64,000 bases of DNA from Aselliscus stoliczkanus (GCA_033961575.1 CM066727.1:150955434-151019433); one strand, 5' to 3'; counted from the stretch's first letter, positions 1 through 11,240 are shown. Notes: generated by a model from the letters alone, not told the origin. Translations and numbers: made by a program.

Positions 1-171
1 AGGCTTTTTACTTGAAGGTGTTCTATGTAACCATTACCATTCTGTATTTCCACCTACACAATGGGGCTATTATCTTTTCCAAACAAGTATCAGTTTAGAT
101 GCTTTGTAGATAAAAAAGTTAGAGTCGTTCACATGGAATATTATTTTCATTATTATACAGTAACAGCTCTT

Positions 172-190
172 AATATTTGCTTCTTTAATT

Positions 191-241
<51 letters not shown>

Positions 242-354
242 TTTTTGAGGGCAGTGTCACCAGCCCTCACATGTGGGACCTGAACCGGGGCCGCTAGTGC
301 CCCAAGCCAGCTCTTAACCACCGCACCACTCGGCCGGCCCAATATTTGCTTCTT
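172..354 (-). mobile_element. SINE type A with TSD
   Basis: A short tRNA-derived SINE reads on the minus strand from the GGGCCGGCCGAGTGG head (right) to the GAGGGCCAGTGACACTGCCCTC end (left). It is bounded by the 14 bp duplication AATATTTGCTTCTT at 172-185 and 341-354. Its A-tail has become a long TTTA (TAAA) microsatellite at about 188-245. The B-box-like GGTTCAGGTCCCA is retained. Confidence 0.9.
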
Positions 355-605
355 AATCAAAGTACTATAGAAATATAAAAATTACATTATAGATTGAGAA
401 TATATATGCTTTTATATATTATAAGCAAATAAAATCATGATGCATATAGACCTATATTATTAGAAACACTTTGTAAAACAGAAAAATATTTGTTGCCATA
501 TATACAAATATCTTTGACATAATATTTTCACAAGAACAAAAATAACTAGGACCCGTAGATTACAAAATTTGTCCACTATATAATGGTTTTACAAATATCA
601 GTGAA
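355..605. other. 3' flank of the receptor gene
   Basis: AT-rich sequence downstream of the receptor stop codon. I see no clear polyadenylation signal in the sense orientation and no other feature. Confidence 0.5.
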
Positions 606-1541
606 TCATTTCCTGCATAATATTCTTTTCACAGCATCTTTCACATCTCTGTTTCTTAGACTATATATTAGAGGATTTAGCATTGGTATTATAAGTGTGT
701 AAAACACAGCTACAATCTTGTTTTTCTCTGGTGAGGAGACAGCACCAGGTTGGGCATACATGAAGAACACAGTCCCATAGAATAAACTCACCACTGCTAT
801 ATGGGAGCCACAGGTGGAGAAGGTCTTACTCCTGCCATGGGTAGAGTGGATCTTTAGGACAGTGGAGAGGATATAAGCATAAGAAACCAGAATGACAGTT
901 GTGGTGGTGATGATAATAAGAGCAGAGAGAATGAACAGTACAATCTCATTTACAAAGGTGTCAACACATGAGATCTTGATTAAGGCTGGGACATCACAGA
1001 AAAAGTGGTCCAATCTGTTTTCTTCACAGAAACGCAAACTAAAGGTGAAACCTGTTTGGACTATGGAGTTGATGCCTCCACAGATATAGGATCCAGTTAC
1101 CAGCTGAACACAGACTTTATAAGACATGTGCACAGGGTAAAGGAGAGGGGAGCAAATGGCAAAGAATCGATCTACTGCCATGACAGCCAGAAGAAAGCCT
1201 TCAGTTGTGACAAACAGGGCAAAGAAGAAAAACTGGGCTACACAGCCACTGTAAGAAATTTTCTTTTCATTTGACAAGAAATTGGCTAAAGCTTTGGGAG
1301 CAATGACTGTGGAGTAGCAGAGATCTAAATAGGACAAGTTTCTAAGGAAGAAATACATCGGCATTTGAAATCTGGAGTCCATCTTGCTGACAATTATCAT
1401 GCTGATATTTCCCACCACAGTGATCGTGTAGATCAACAAGAATACTAGGAATAAGAGGCTCTGTAGCTTTGGAGGGGTTCTGAACCCCAGCAGAATAAAC
1501 TCAGTCACCTCTGAGTAATTCCCATTAAGCTCATTCTTCAT
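606..1541 (-). CDS. Olfactory receptor, family 9-like, intact single exon
   Basis: The 311-residue reading frame encodes a seven-transmembrane odorant receptor, expected in olfactory sensory neuron cilia coupled to Golf. Visible family marks: an N-glycosylation sequon NYS at residues 8-10; GN in TM1 (44-45); PMYFFL at 61-66; the paired cysteines C100 and C182; MAVDRFFAIC at 121-130 at the end of TM3; SY at 220-221 in TM5; KTFSTCGSH at 239-247 before TM6; PMLNPLIYSLRN at 286-297 in TM7. Length is normal for a class II receptor. The ATG at 1541 was chosen because it gives the usual short N-terminus. The TM3 motif departs from the common MAYDRYVAIC (Val for Tyr before DR, Phe after it), but Asp-Arg is kept. 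From memory the closest relatives are OR9 subfamilies (OR9K/OR9R type); the exact subfamily is not settled. The broken receptor at 20.8 kb lies on the same strand. No promoter or upstream exon could be identified. Confidence 0.93.
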   Translation of the reverse strand: MKNELNGNYSEVTEFILLGFRTPPKLQSLLFLVFLLIYTITVVGNISMIIVSKMDSRFQMPMYFFLRNLSYLDLCYSTVIAPKALANFLSNEKKISYSGCVAQFFFFALFVTTEGFLLAVMAVDRFFAICSPLLYPVHMSYKVCVQLVTGSYICGGINSIVQTGFTFSLRFCEENRLDHFFCDVPALIKISCVDTFVNEIVLFILSALIIITTTTVILVSYAYILSTVLKIHSTHGRSKTFSTCGSHIAVVSLFYGTVFFMYAQPGAVSSPEKNKIVAVFYTLIIPMLNPLIYSLRNRDVKDAVKRILCRK

Positions 1542-3843
1542 AGCTGAGATATAGGTGGAACTGAAAAGATGAAAGAAATGAGTGACAAGAATACTTGTTT
1601 TAGTAAAAATAACTACAAACCGGCAGGTAAAAATGTTGTCTCATAGCATATTGTTGCCAATATTTTACAAAACACCAGTGAACATAAAGAATAAATAACT
1701 ATTTTTTAAAAAGTCTTCCTAGTGAAGAGTTCAATCTGATAGGTTACTCTTTTTAGATACGCTTATTTGTAAATAATGTAGATTTGCCCTCTAAGTGTGT
1801 TTTGGGGAAATGAAGATTCTAGGAAGGTATCTGGAAACAAGAGCTCCTTTTTTTCTTTCTTGATTTATTTTCAGTTTACTGCCATTGCCTCCTTTAGTGG
1901 AAGATATTTCTCACAGACATTATAATCCATTTAAGATTATATTTGGAGTGAAAGTTTGTTCAGTTGATGGTCTCATTTTATTTTTTAATGATTAGTTTAT
2001 CTACTACAGAAAAATAATACACAAAGATTGTATCTGTCTTTCTTATATTAGGCGAAAGACTTCAGATTATGCCAAAACATCATTCTTTTACATATTAACC
2101 TCATATCCTTATTTCTTCTATTATTTTTGTCCCTATAGTGACATACACTCTTAGTGGCACCATTCATCTGCTAAAAACATAAGTGATTCTTGCTTTTATT
2201 TCCTACACATGATGAAATCACTTTTATTTCCTTCCTTCCTTCCTTCCTTCCTTCCTTCCTTCCTTCCTTCCTTCCTTCCTTCTTTCCTTCCCTCTTTTGT
2301 TTTCTTTGGATTTTGTAGATTGGAATACAAGTAGAGAATTCTAGGATCTTGGGCAGAGATTTTTTTATCTTTTCAATAATACAGGTATCTGTGCACATGA
2401 AGGACAGCAGGAAGGCACACAGGACAATTTAAAAATAGCTACAAATGAAGAAAAGGGAAGAAATGTATTTAAACAAGCTTGCATTATATGTATTTAGACT
2501 TATGCTATTATAACTATAAAATATCCTTACATGACATACATCAGAAAGGTAGAGAAAAAATTTTTATTCTAATTTTATGAATGGGGAAATGGATACAAAA
2601 AAGATTTAAGAGGCTTATTTGTTATAGTCATGAGATTGAGAAGCATAGTGGTTTACTATTCAATAATCTATCATACAATGTAAAATAAAACTACCAAACA
2701 ATAAACTTATGAAAATCTTTTATAATTTTATAATTATACAAATCAAATTGACAATTCCATATATATAAATTTATATTATAATAAAATTATATGTGATATA
2801 AATTATAAAATGTCTCTTGTAATTTTTGTTAGTCATTGCTATGATTTCACTAATTCTGACATTCCTTTAAGACAGATTGGGACTATGAAAGTATATTAGC
2901 ACCAATTTAGTCAAGTTCAATACCTTCTTTTTTGAAACAATTAAAGATTAACAGCAATGTTGACTGATCAATTTTAGAAGACAGAAGAATGATCAAAATA
3001 ACTTTTGGTAGGGCCTGGGAATTACAAAAATGCAAGTGTTCCTCAAATTCATATTTTACTAAACAAGTTTCTGTTTTTAACAGAAAAACTGAAGAAAAAA
3101 GATGTAGCTACTGCTACCTGAAAAAGAAGAATATTGAAAATAAATTAAATATGAGATATTCTCAAGAATGGATACTACTTCTTGATGTTAGTAAACCCTC
3201 TACAATACATGAAACTAAGTACATTCGTGAAGAAACAAAAGTATGAAAAGAAGCAAACCTTTAACAAGAAGTTTTTCTGTAACATGGATTGCATTTCTTC
3301 ACAATTCAGATCATGGCTCAATATTCCTAGCTAAAGAAGAACTAGCAAAAATTTTTAGCTTCTCTCTTTCTCTCCAAGTGTATTGTACTCTTGTATTGAC
3401 TAAACCAACAAATAGACCTGGGGATAGGTTCTGAGAAAAATTCTCTCATGGGGAAGGAAACCGGAGCAGTGCTCATTCCCTCTACAAGATATTAACTAGG
3501 GATTAAGGTTTCTCTAATCAATAATATATTTTGTATCACAATGCAAAAAGAAAAATGAGAGAAGTTACTAATCAGTAAACTCACAAGACTTTTAGAAATT
3601 TAGAAGAGCTCTCTAGAAAACATGAGAACTAAACTTCTACTTACAGAACAAAATAATTTTTTTTAAAGACACATTTGAATGAGAAGTACTAGATTCTTTA
3701 TTTTCATGGTTTTCGTCAAGTAAAATTCATGATTTTTCATTTTAATGAATTATGAACCTTACTTTTAGAAACTCATTTCTCATCTCTACTGTAAACACAC
3801 CATGTTTTATATTAGAAGAAAACTAATACGGAGAATAATCTAC
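1542..3843. other. AT-rich intergenic DNA with a TTCC microsatellite
   Basis: This is the upstream side of the first receptor gene. No coding frame, tRNA or recognisable recent repeat is visible apart from a pure (TTCC)n run at about 2229-2290. Olfactory receptor promoters and 5' exons usually lie within a few kb upstream, so they may be in this stretch, but I cannot point to one. Confidence 0.5.
2229..2290 (+). repeat. (TTCC)n microsatellite
   Basis: About fifteen near-perfect TTCC units. The lysine/glutamate-rich reading frame on the opposite strand is an artefact of this repeat. Confidence 0.95.
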
Positions 3844-4382
3844 AGAGTCTGTGGAGGGGTCGGCCGAGTGGCTCAGTTGGTTAAGAGTTGGTTTAGAGCT
3901 CGTGCTCTGAGCAACAGGGCCACCGGTTCGATCCCACATGGGCCAGTGAATGCTGTGCCCTAGCTGAGCTGTCGCTGAGCTGCCAACAGGTGGCAGGATG
4001 GCTCAGCTGGTGTAACAACAAGATTGCCTGTTCAATGGTGGGCTACGTTCGCCCACAACTAAGACTGAACTCAGCACCTTGAGCTGAGTTGCCCCCCGGA
4101 TGGCTCAGTGGATACGGTGTGCACTCTTAACAACAAGGCTGCTGGGTTCGACTCCCACATGGGATGGTGGCTACGGCCACCCACAACTAAGATTGAACAC
4201 AGCACCTTGAGCTTAGAGGCCACGAGCTGCCAACGGGAAGCCAGATGGCAACTGGTGCCCTCCACAACGTAGATTGAAGAACAACAACTTGGATGGTCCC
4301 CTCCCCCAATTCTCCAACACTGTTCCCCTCCCCCAATTTCCCAATAAAATCTTTAAAAAAATAAAAAAATAGAGTCTACGGA
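3844..4382 (+). mobile_element. Compound SINE type C, full length, with TSD
   Basis: About 515 bp between imperfect duplications AGAGTCTGTGGA (3844) and AGAGTCTACGGA (4371). Three tRNA-like modules follow each other: GGCTCAGTTGGTTAAGAG with B box GGTTCGATCCC near 3925; GGCTCAGCTGGT near 4000; and GGCTCAGTGGATA with GGTTCGACTCCC near 4145. The common tail is CCCTCCCCCAATTTCCC then AATAAAATCTTT and poly-A. The stretch 3983-3996, CCAACAGGTGGCAG, resembles a CTCF core motif. The only other full-length copy in the window is at 34.9-35.4 kb. Confidence 0.88.
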
Positions 4383-4471
4383 AGAGTGAGGGGGTGGGAA
4401 GGGGGATTTTGAAGTAACTTATTGAGTAGCAAGAACAGGCAGTCATGCTTTCATCTATGATTTCAAGGCAC

Positions 4472-4908
4472 AAGAAGAGGTGGTGTTGGGCCGGCCAAGT
4501 GGCGTGTTGGTTAAGAGTTGGCTTATGATGGCAGCTCTGAGCAGCAGGGCCCCAGGTTCAGATCCCACATGAGGGCCAGTGATGCTGCATCCTGTACAGC
4601 TAAGATGGTGAACAACAGCTCAACCTGGAGCTGGACTGCCGTGAGTCACTGGTGACCAGCATAGGCTTCAGTGGGGCTGGCCAGCAGCTGGCAAGAGCTT
4701 TCATGAGTGCCATGAACCACCATGGGCGGCCGTCCAATGGCTGGCAAGCGACTGCCTCACCTGGGAAGAGCAGAATGATAATATCAACATGGGCCAGTGA
4801 AACTATGTCCTCAACAACTGGACTGAAGACCAAAAAAACAGCAACTTGTCTGTTCCCTTCCGCCAATTCCCTAACAAAATCTTTAAAAAAAGAAGAAGAG
4901 GTGGTGTT
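4472..4908 (+). mobile_element. SINE type D (A head, GC-rich middle, C tail) with TSD
   Basis: The element at 4488-4892 is flanked by the 16 bp duplication AAGAAGAGGTGGTGTT (4472-4487 and 4893-4908). It has a type A head, a GC-rich body with CAGCTAAGATGGTGAACAAC, and the tail AACAAAATCTTTAAA. Related full copies lie at 42.5 kb and 60.8 kb. The open frames here on both strands are not genes. Confidence 0.88.
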
Positions 4909-5395
4909 AAAAGATCTAGAAGCCTGGGAATTTCATCAGAGTGAGAACCATGGTGGGGTTTGCCCAATAGGTGCTAGAACCAAAAAGAGAAACACCCTAA
5001 AAAGCATATTGAAAGAAAAATAAATCCCCTCTCTTCATACATCTTCAGTTCTGCTGTTCTAGTGTGAAAGCATCCACAGACAATACATAAATGAACAAGT
5101 GCAACTGGATTTGGCCCACAGTAAGGACCACTACTCTGGAATATACCAACTAACATTTTGGGAATCTTACGTACAAAATTTCCAGACTTTCCACAGTCAT
5201 GTTTTGTGCATTTCAAAACAATCCAAGTTTATTCTGATAATGTTTCCCTTTAGCTGCAAAAATTTTCTTTGACTTTTTTATAATGCAAATTTGGCATGAT
5301 GCATTCTTAGTTTTCCTTTATCCAAAAAGTTTCTTATTTTGCCTTCAATTCTAAAAGTATATTTTTCCTGGATATAGCATTTGGTTTGGTCTCCC
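4909..5395. other. Intergenic sequence, nothing recognised
   Basis: Unique-looking AT-rich sequence between a SINE and the 3' end of the large L1. No convincing coding frame or RNA gene. Confidence 0.5.
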
Positions 5396-7599
5396 CTCCT
5401 CCTTTCTTTTTTTTTTTTTCTTCTTTTTTTTTTCTTCTTCTTTTTTTTAATTTAATTTTATTTTATTTTAAATTAATTTCAGGTGTACAACACAGTGCAA
5501 TAGTTATACATTTTATCCCTCAAAGTGACAACCCCCCACCCCCAATATACCACCCCACTCCCCCCCCATATCATATATATCTATTACTCTTCCTCTGACT
5601 CTCTTCCACAGTATAATCCACATCCCGTGACTATCTATATATATTCAATTACAGTAGGTATACCACCTCCACTTTAGTAATACAGTGCAGTGATCAAACC
5701 TCTACTCCATCCATGAAATGGTCTCCCTAACAAGACCTATGATCATCTGACATTCCACAGAATATTTACAACATTATTAATTATATTCCTCAAACTGTTT
5801 TTCCTATCCCAGTAGCAATATTGTAGTTGCCTATTTTTGCTGTCTAATCCCTTCCCCTTCTCCCTCATCCCCATTCCTCTCCAAATTAGCAACCCTGATT
5901 TTTCCTCTATATCTATGAGACAGTTTCTGTTTACTTTGCTCATTCATACAGTTTTTCATATTCCACATATAAGTGAGATCACATGGTATTTGTCTTTCTC
6001 TGACTGAGTCTCTAGGTCCATCCATATCATTGCAAATGGTACGATATCATTCTTCTTTATAGCGGAGTAATACTCCATTGTATAAATATACCACAGTTTC
6101 TTAATCCAGTCATCTACCAATGGGCATTTTGGTTGTTCCCAAGTCTTGGCTATTGTAAATAGTGCTACAATGAACATAGGGTTGCATATTTTTTTTTGAA
6201 TTAGTGTCTTGGGTTTTTCGGGGTAAATACCTAGGAGTGGAATTGCTGGGTCAAAAGGTAGTTCCATTTCCAGTTTTTTGAGATACCGCCATACTGACTT
6301 CCATAGTGGCTACACCAATCTGCAGTCCCACCAACAGTGCAGCAGGGTCCCCTTTTCCCCACAGCCCCGCCAACACTTGTTATTTTTTGATTTATTGATG
6401 ATAGCCATTCTGACTGGAGTGAGGTGGTATCTCAATGTGGTTTTTATTTGCATTTCCCTAATGACCAGGGAGGTTGAACATTTTTTAATATGCCTGTTGG
6501 CCTTCTATATGACCTCTTTAGAGAAATGTCTCTTCACATCCTCTGCCCATTTTTTAATTGGGTTGTTTGTTTTTTGGTGTTGAGTTTCATGAGTATTTTA
6601 TAAATTCTGGATATTAACCCCTTATCAGATATATCATTGGTGAATATCTTCTCCCATTCAGTAGGCTTCCTTTTTGTTTTATTGATGGTTCCTTTGTTGT
6701 GAATAAACTTTTAAGTCTGATATAATCCCATATGTTCATTTTTTCTTTTACTTCCCTTGCCTGCAGGGATGTATCAGTAAAAATATTGCTCCGGGTAATG
6801 TCTGCAAATGTACTCTCTATATTTTCTTTTAGGAGTTTTATGGTTCCAGGTCTTACATTTAAGTCTTTAATCCATTTTGAATTTGTTGTTGTATATGGCA
6901 TAAGGAGGTGGTCCAGTTTCATTTTTTTGCATGTGTCAGTCCAATTTTCCCAGCACCATTTATTGAATAGACTATATTTACTCCAATGTAAATTCTTGCT
7001 TCCCTCGTCATAGATTAACTATCCATAAATGTCTGGATTTATTTCTGGGCTCTCTGTTCTGTTCCACTGATCTTTGTGCCTGTTTTTATGCCAATACCAT
7101 ACTGTTTTGATTACTGTAGACTTGTAGCATGTTTTGATGTCTGGTAGCGTGATACCCCCGACTTTGTTCTTATTTCTCAGGATTTCTGAGGCTATTCGGG
7201 GTCTTTTATGGTTCCATATAAATTTTAGGATTATATGTTCTATTTCTGAGAAAAATGCCCTTGGTAGTTTGATAGGAATTGCATTAAATCTATATATTGC
7301 TTTAGGCAATATGGACATTTTAACTATATTAATTCTTCCTATCCATGAGCATGGTAGGTTTTCCATTTATTTGTATCTTCTTTGATTTCTTTCTTCAGTG
7401 TCTTCTAATTTTCTGAGTACAGATCTTTTACTTCTTTGGTTAAATTTAATCCTAGGTATTTTATAGTTCTTGAAGCAATTGTAAATGGGACGGTTTTCTT
7501 AATTTCTCCTTCTGTTAGTTTATTATTGGTATACACAAATGCCACTGATTTCTGAACATTGATTTTATATCCTGCTACTTTACTGAATTCGTCTATCAG

Positions 7600-9068
7600 T
7601 ACCAATAGTTTTTTTTTATTAGTTTCAGGTGTACAACACAATGCAATAGTTATACTCTTTACCTCCCAAAGTGAAAACCCCCTCCCCCAGTTCGCCACCC
7701 TACTCCCCCCCATATCATACATATCCATCACAACTCCCCTGACTCCCCTCCACGGTGTACTCCACATCCCGTGACCATCCACATATTCAGTTGCAGTTGG
7801 CATACAATACTATACAACATCAGCTTCAGGTGTACAGTGCAGTGATCAAGCCTCTACTCCATCCATGAAGTGGTCTCTCTAACAAGACATGTGACTATCT
7901 GACACGCCACAAAATTTTTACATTATTATATTCCCCGAACTGTGTTTCATATCCCTGTGGCAATATTGTAGTTGTCTATTTATGCTGTCTAATCCCTTCC
8001 CCTTGCCCCCATCCCCACCCCCCTCCCAACTAGCAACCCTCAGTTTTTCCTCTACATCTACGAGTCTGTTTACTTTGATCATTCACTCAGCTCTTCAGAC
8101 TCCACACACAAGTGAGATCACATGGTACCTGTCCTTCTCCGACTGATTTATTTCTTGCAACATAATAGTCTCTTCACAACATTATCAATTACATTCCCAG
8201 AACTGTCCCCATATCCCTGCGGCAACATTGTAGTCCCACCTACACTGTCCAAAACCTTCCTCCTCTCCCTCTTCCCCACTCCCTCCCAGCCAGCAACCCT
8301 CAGTTTTTCCTTTATATCTGCTTGTTATGACTTCAATCTTCTTAAATTGTCTCTCTGGGTTAGCTTGTGTACCCCTTTCTTTTGTTTAAAAAAGCCCTTT
8401 GAACATTTCTTGCAATGCTGGCTTGGTGGTAATGAATTCCTTAAGCTTATTCTTTTCTGAGAAGCTCTTCATTTCTCCAATTTTAAGTGATAGCCGTGCT
8501 GGGTAGAACAGTCTTGGTTGTAGGCCTTTATTTTGCGTCACTTGGAATATCTCCTGCCACTCCCTTCTGGCCTGCAGAGTTTCTGTAGACAAGTCAGCTG
8601 TTGGTCTAACAGGAGTTCCTTTGTATGTAACCTGCTGTCTTTCTCTTGCAGCCTCTAGGATTCTGTCTCTGTCTTTAACCTTTGCCATTTTAACTATGAT
8701 GTGTCTTGGTGTGGACCTGTTTGGGTTCAGTTTGTTTGGAACCCTCTGCACTTCCTGGGAATGTATGTTGATTTCCTTCACCAGGGTAAGGAAGTTTTCA
8801 GTCATTATTTTTTCAAATACATTTTTGACCCCTTGCTTCTTCTCTTCTCCTTCTGGTATCCCTATGATTCGAAGGTGGTTGCACTTCACCTTGTCCCATA
8901 GGACTCTTAAACTATTTTCATTGTTTTTTATTCTTTGGTCTTTTTGCTGTGCCAACTGGGTGAGTTCTGCTATTTTATCTTCCAAATAGCTGATTCGCTC
9001 CTCTGCTTCTTCTACTCTACTGGTGATTCCTCCGAGTGTGTTCTTCATTTCAGTTACCAATAGTTTTT
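7600..9068 (-). mobile_element. Nested L1 derivative with ORF1 joined to 3'UTR (HAL1-like)
   Basis: The insertion at 7614-9054 interrupts ORF2 of the outer L1 and is flanked by a perfect 14 bp duplication TACCAATAGTTTTT (7600-7613 and 9055-9068). In its own sense (minus strand) it has the C-terminal 220 or so codons of ORF1 (about 9054-8386), a short spacer, 3'UTR sequence, a remnant of the extreme ORF2 C-terminus (about 8150-8110), a second copy of 3'UTR, and a short A-tail. Reverse transcriptase and endonuclease are absent. This is the layout of half-L1 (HAL1) elements, but an ordinary L1 with an internal deletion is also possible. The element is 5' truncated inside ORF1. Confidence 0.85.
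8386..9054 (-). pseudogene. L1 ORF1 C-terminal part inside the nested element, open frame
   Basis: An uninterrupted frame of about 222 codons includes the end of the coiled coil (VEEAEERISYLEDKIAEL), the RRM region (LRIIGIPEGEE) and the C-terminal domain (STPRHIIVKMAKVKDRDRI, ARERQQVTYKGTPV), to the stop at 8386. It is better preserved than the outer ORF1, which fits a younger insertion. It lacks its N-terminus because the element is 5' truncated; the first codons of the open frame lie in the target duplication. Confidence 0.85.
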
Positions 9069-11240
9069 CTGATGGAGTCTTTGGGGTTCTCTATATACAG
9101 TATCATGTCATCTGCATATAATGACAATTTTACTTCTTCCTTGCCAATTTGGATGCCTTTTATTTCTTTTTGTTGTCTGATTGCTGTGGCTAGAACTTCC
9201 AGAACTATGTTGAATAAAAGAGGAGAAGGTGGACAGCCTTGTCTTGGTCCTGATCTTAAGGGGAATGGTTTTAGCTTTTCCCCATTGAGTATGATGTTAG
9301 CTGTAGGTTTATCATATATGGCCTTTATTATGTTGAGATTAAGGCTTTTTAACATAAATGGCTGTTGGATTTTGTCAAATGCTTTTTCTGCATCTATTGA
9401 TATGACCATGTGATTTTTATTCTTCATTTTGTTGATGTGGTGTATCACATTAATTGATTTACAGATGTTGAACCAGCCTTGCATACTAGGGATGAAACCC
9501 ACTTGATCATGATCTTCTAATATATTGCTGAATTCTGTTTGCTAATATTTTATTGAGAATTTTTGCATCTATATTCATCAGGGATATTGGCCTGTAGTTT
9601 TCCTTTTTTGTGCTGTCTTTATCTGGTTTTGGAATCAGGGTGATAGTGGCTTCATAAAAAGAGTTTGGGAGCCTTCCCTACTTCTGGATTTTTTTTGGAA
9701 TAGTTTGGGGAGAATAGGTGATAGTTCTTTTTTAAATGTTTGATAAAATTCACTTGTGAAGCCGTCTGGTCCAGGGATGTTGTTTTTTTGGGAGCTTGTC
9801 AATTACTGATTCAATTTCCTTGGTAATAATCAGGCTATTTAGATTTTCTGTTTCTTCTTGAGTTAGCTTTGGAAGGTTGTATGCTTCTAGAAAATTATCC
9901 ATTTCTTCAAGATTGTCAATTTTTTTAGTATATAGTTGCTCATAGTAATTTCTTTGAATTTTTTGTATTTCTGTGATGTCTATAGTCATTTCCTCTCTTT
10001 CGTTCCTGATTTTACTAATTTGAGTCCTCTCTTTTTTTTTTTTTTTTTTGATGAGCCTGGCTAGAGGTTTATCAATTTTGTTTATCTTCTCAAGAAACCA
10101 GCTCTTGGTTTCATTGATCTTTTGTATTGTTATTCTGTTCTCTATATTGTTTATTTCTGCTCTGGTCTTTATTATCTCCTGTCTTGTATTCCCCTTGGGC
10201 TTCTTTTGCTGTTCTTTTTCCAGTTCCCTTAGGTGTAAGGATAACCTGTTGATTTGAGATTTTTCTTCCTTCTTTAGGTAGACCTGCACTGCTATAAACT
10301 TCCCTCTTAGGACTACTTTCACTGCATCCCAGAGATTTTGAGTCGCGGTGTTTTCATTGTCGTTTGTCTCGAGGTATCTTTTGATTTCCTCCTTGATCTC
10401 ATTTGTGACCCACTCATTATTTAGTAGCATGTTACTTAGCCTCCATTTATTTTTCAGCTTTCTGGATTTCTTCTTATAATTGATTTCTAGTTTCATAGCA
10501 TTGTGGTCAGAGAATACAGTTGAAATGATTTCAATCTTCTTAAATTTATTGAGACTTGTTTTGTGGCCTAACATGTGGTCTATCTTAGAAAATGTTCCAC
10601 GTGTACTTGAAAAGAATGTATATTCTGTAGCTTTGGGGTGAAATGCTCTGAATATATCAGTTAAATCCAGCTGGTCTAATGTTTCTTTTAAGGTCGCTGT
10701 TTCCGCATTGATTTTCTGTATGGAGGATCTGTCCATTGGTGACAGCAGGGTGTTGAAGTCCCCTACTATGATAGTGTTACTGTTGATCTCCGTCTTTATG
10801 TCTGACAATATCTGTTTTATATATTAGGAGCTCCAATGTTAGGTGCATAGATGTTTACTAGGGTTATGTCCTCTTGTTGGATCGATCCCTTTATTATTAT
10901 GAAGTGTCCTTCTTTGTCCTTTGTTATATTCTTCAATTTAAAGTCCATTTTATCTGATATAAGTATCGATACTCCAGCTCTTTTCTCAATTCCATTCGCT
11001 TGAAATATTTTACTCCATCCCTTTACTTTCAGCCTGAATGAGTCTTTTGATCTGTGGTGAGTCTCTTGTATACAGCATATGCTGGGGTCTTGCTTTCTTA
11101 TCCATTCAGCCACCCTATGTCTTTTTATTGGAGCATTTAATCCATTTACATTTAATGTGATTATTGATAGGTGTGTATTTATTGCCATTTTGTTATTTGT
11201 GTTCCTAGTCTTTCTTAGTTAGGTTGTTTTTCTCTTCTAC

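Larger units (their letters stand above)
5956..11188 (-). pseudogene. L1 ORF2 (endonuclease/reverse transcriptase), disrupted
   Basis: The endonuclease begins with MAINTHLSIITLNVNGLNAP at 11188 and continues with IIVGDFNTLL and SDHNAMKLEI in the segment 10808-9750. The reverse transcriptase lies around 9502-9050, with [24 protein letters not shown] and the catalytic YADD at 9118-9107. After the nested insertion the frame resumes at [20 protein letters not shown] (about 7599). The C-terminal part runs through 7366-7019 ([18 protein letters not shown]) and 6267-5956 ([14 protein letters not shown]). The frame shifts several times, so no full protein is made. Confidence 0.88.

Noticed and set aside
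2171..2398. Lys/Glu/Gly-rich reading frame
   Set aside because: It is produced by the (TTCC)n repeat read on the opposite strand.
3860..3940. tRNA gene-like sequence with A and B boxes
   Set aside because: It is the head of a SINE: it has SINE downstream modules, an A-tail and a target duplication, it recurs many times, and it does not form an intact tRNA with a proper acceptor stem.
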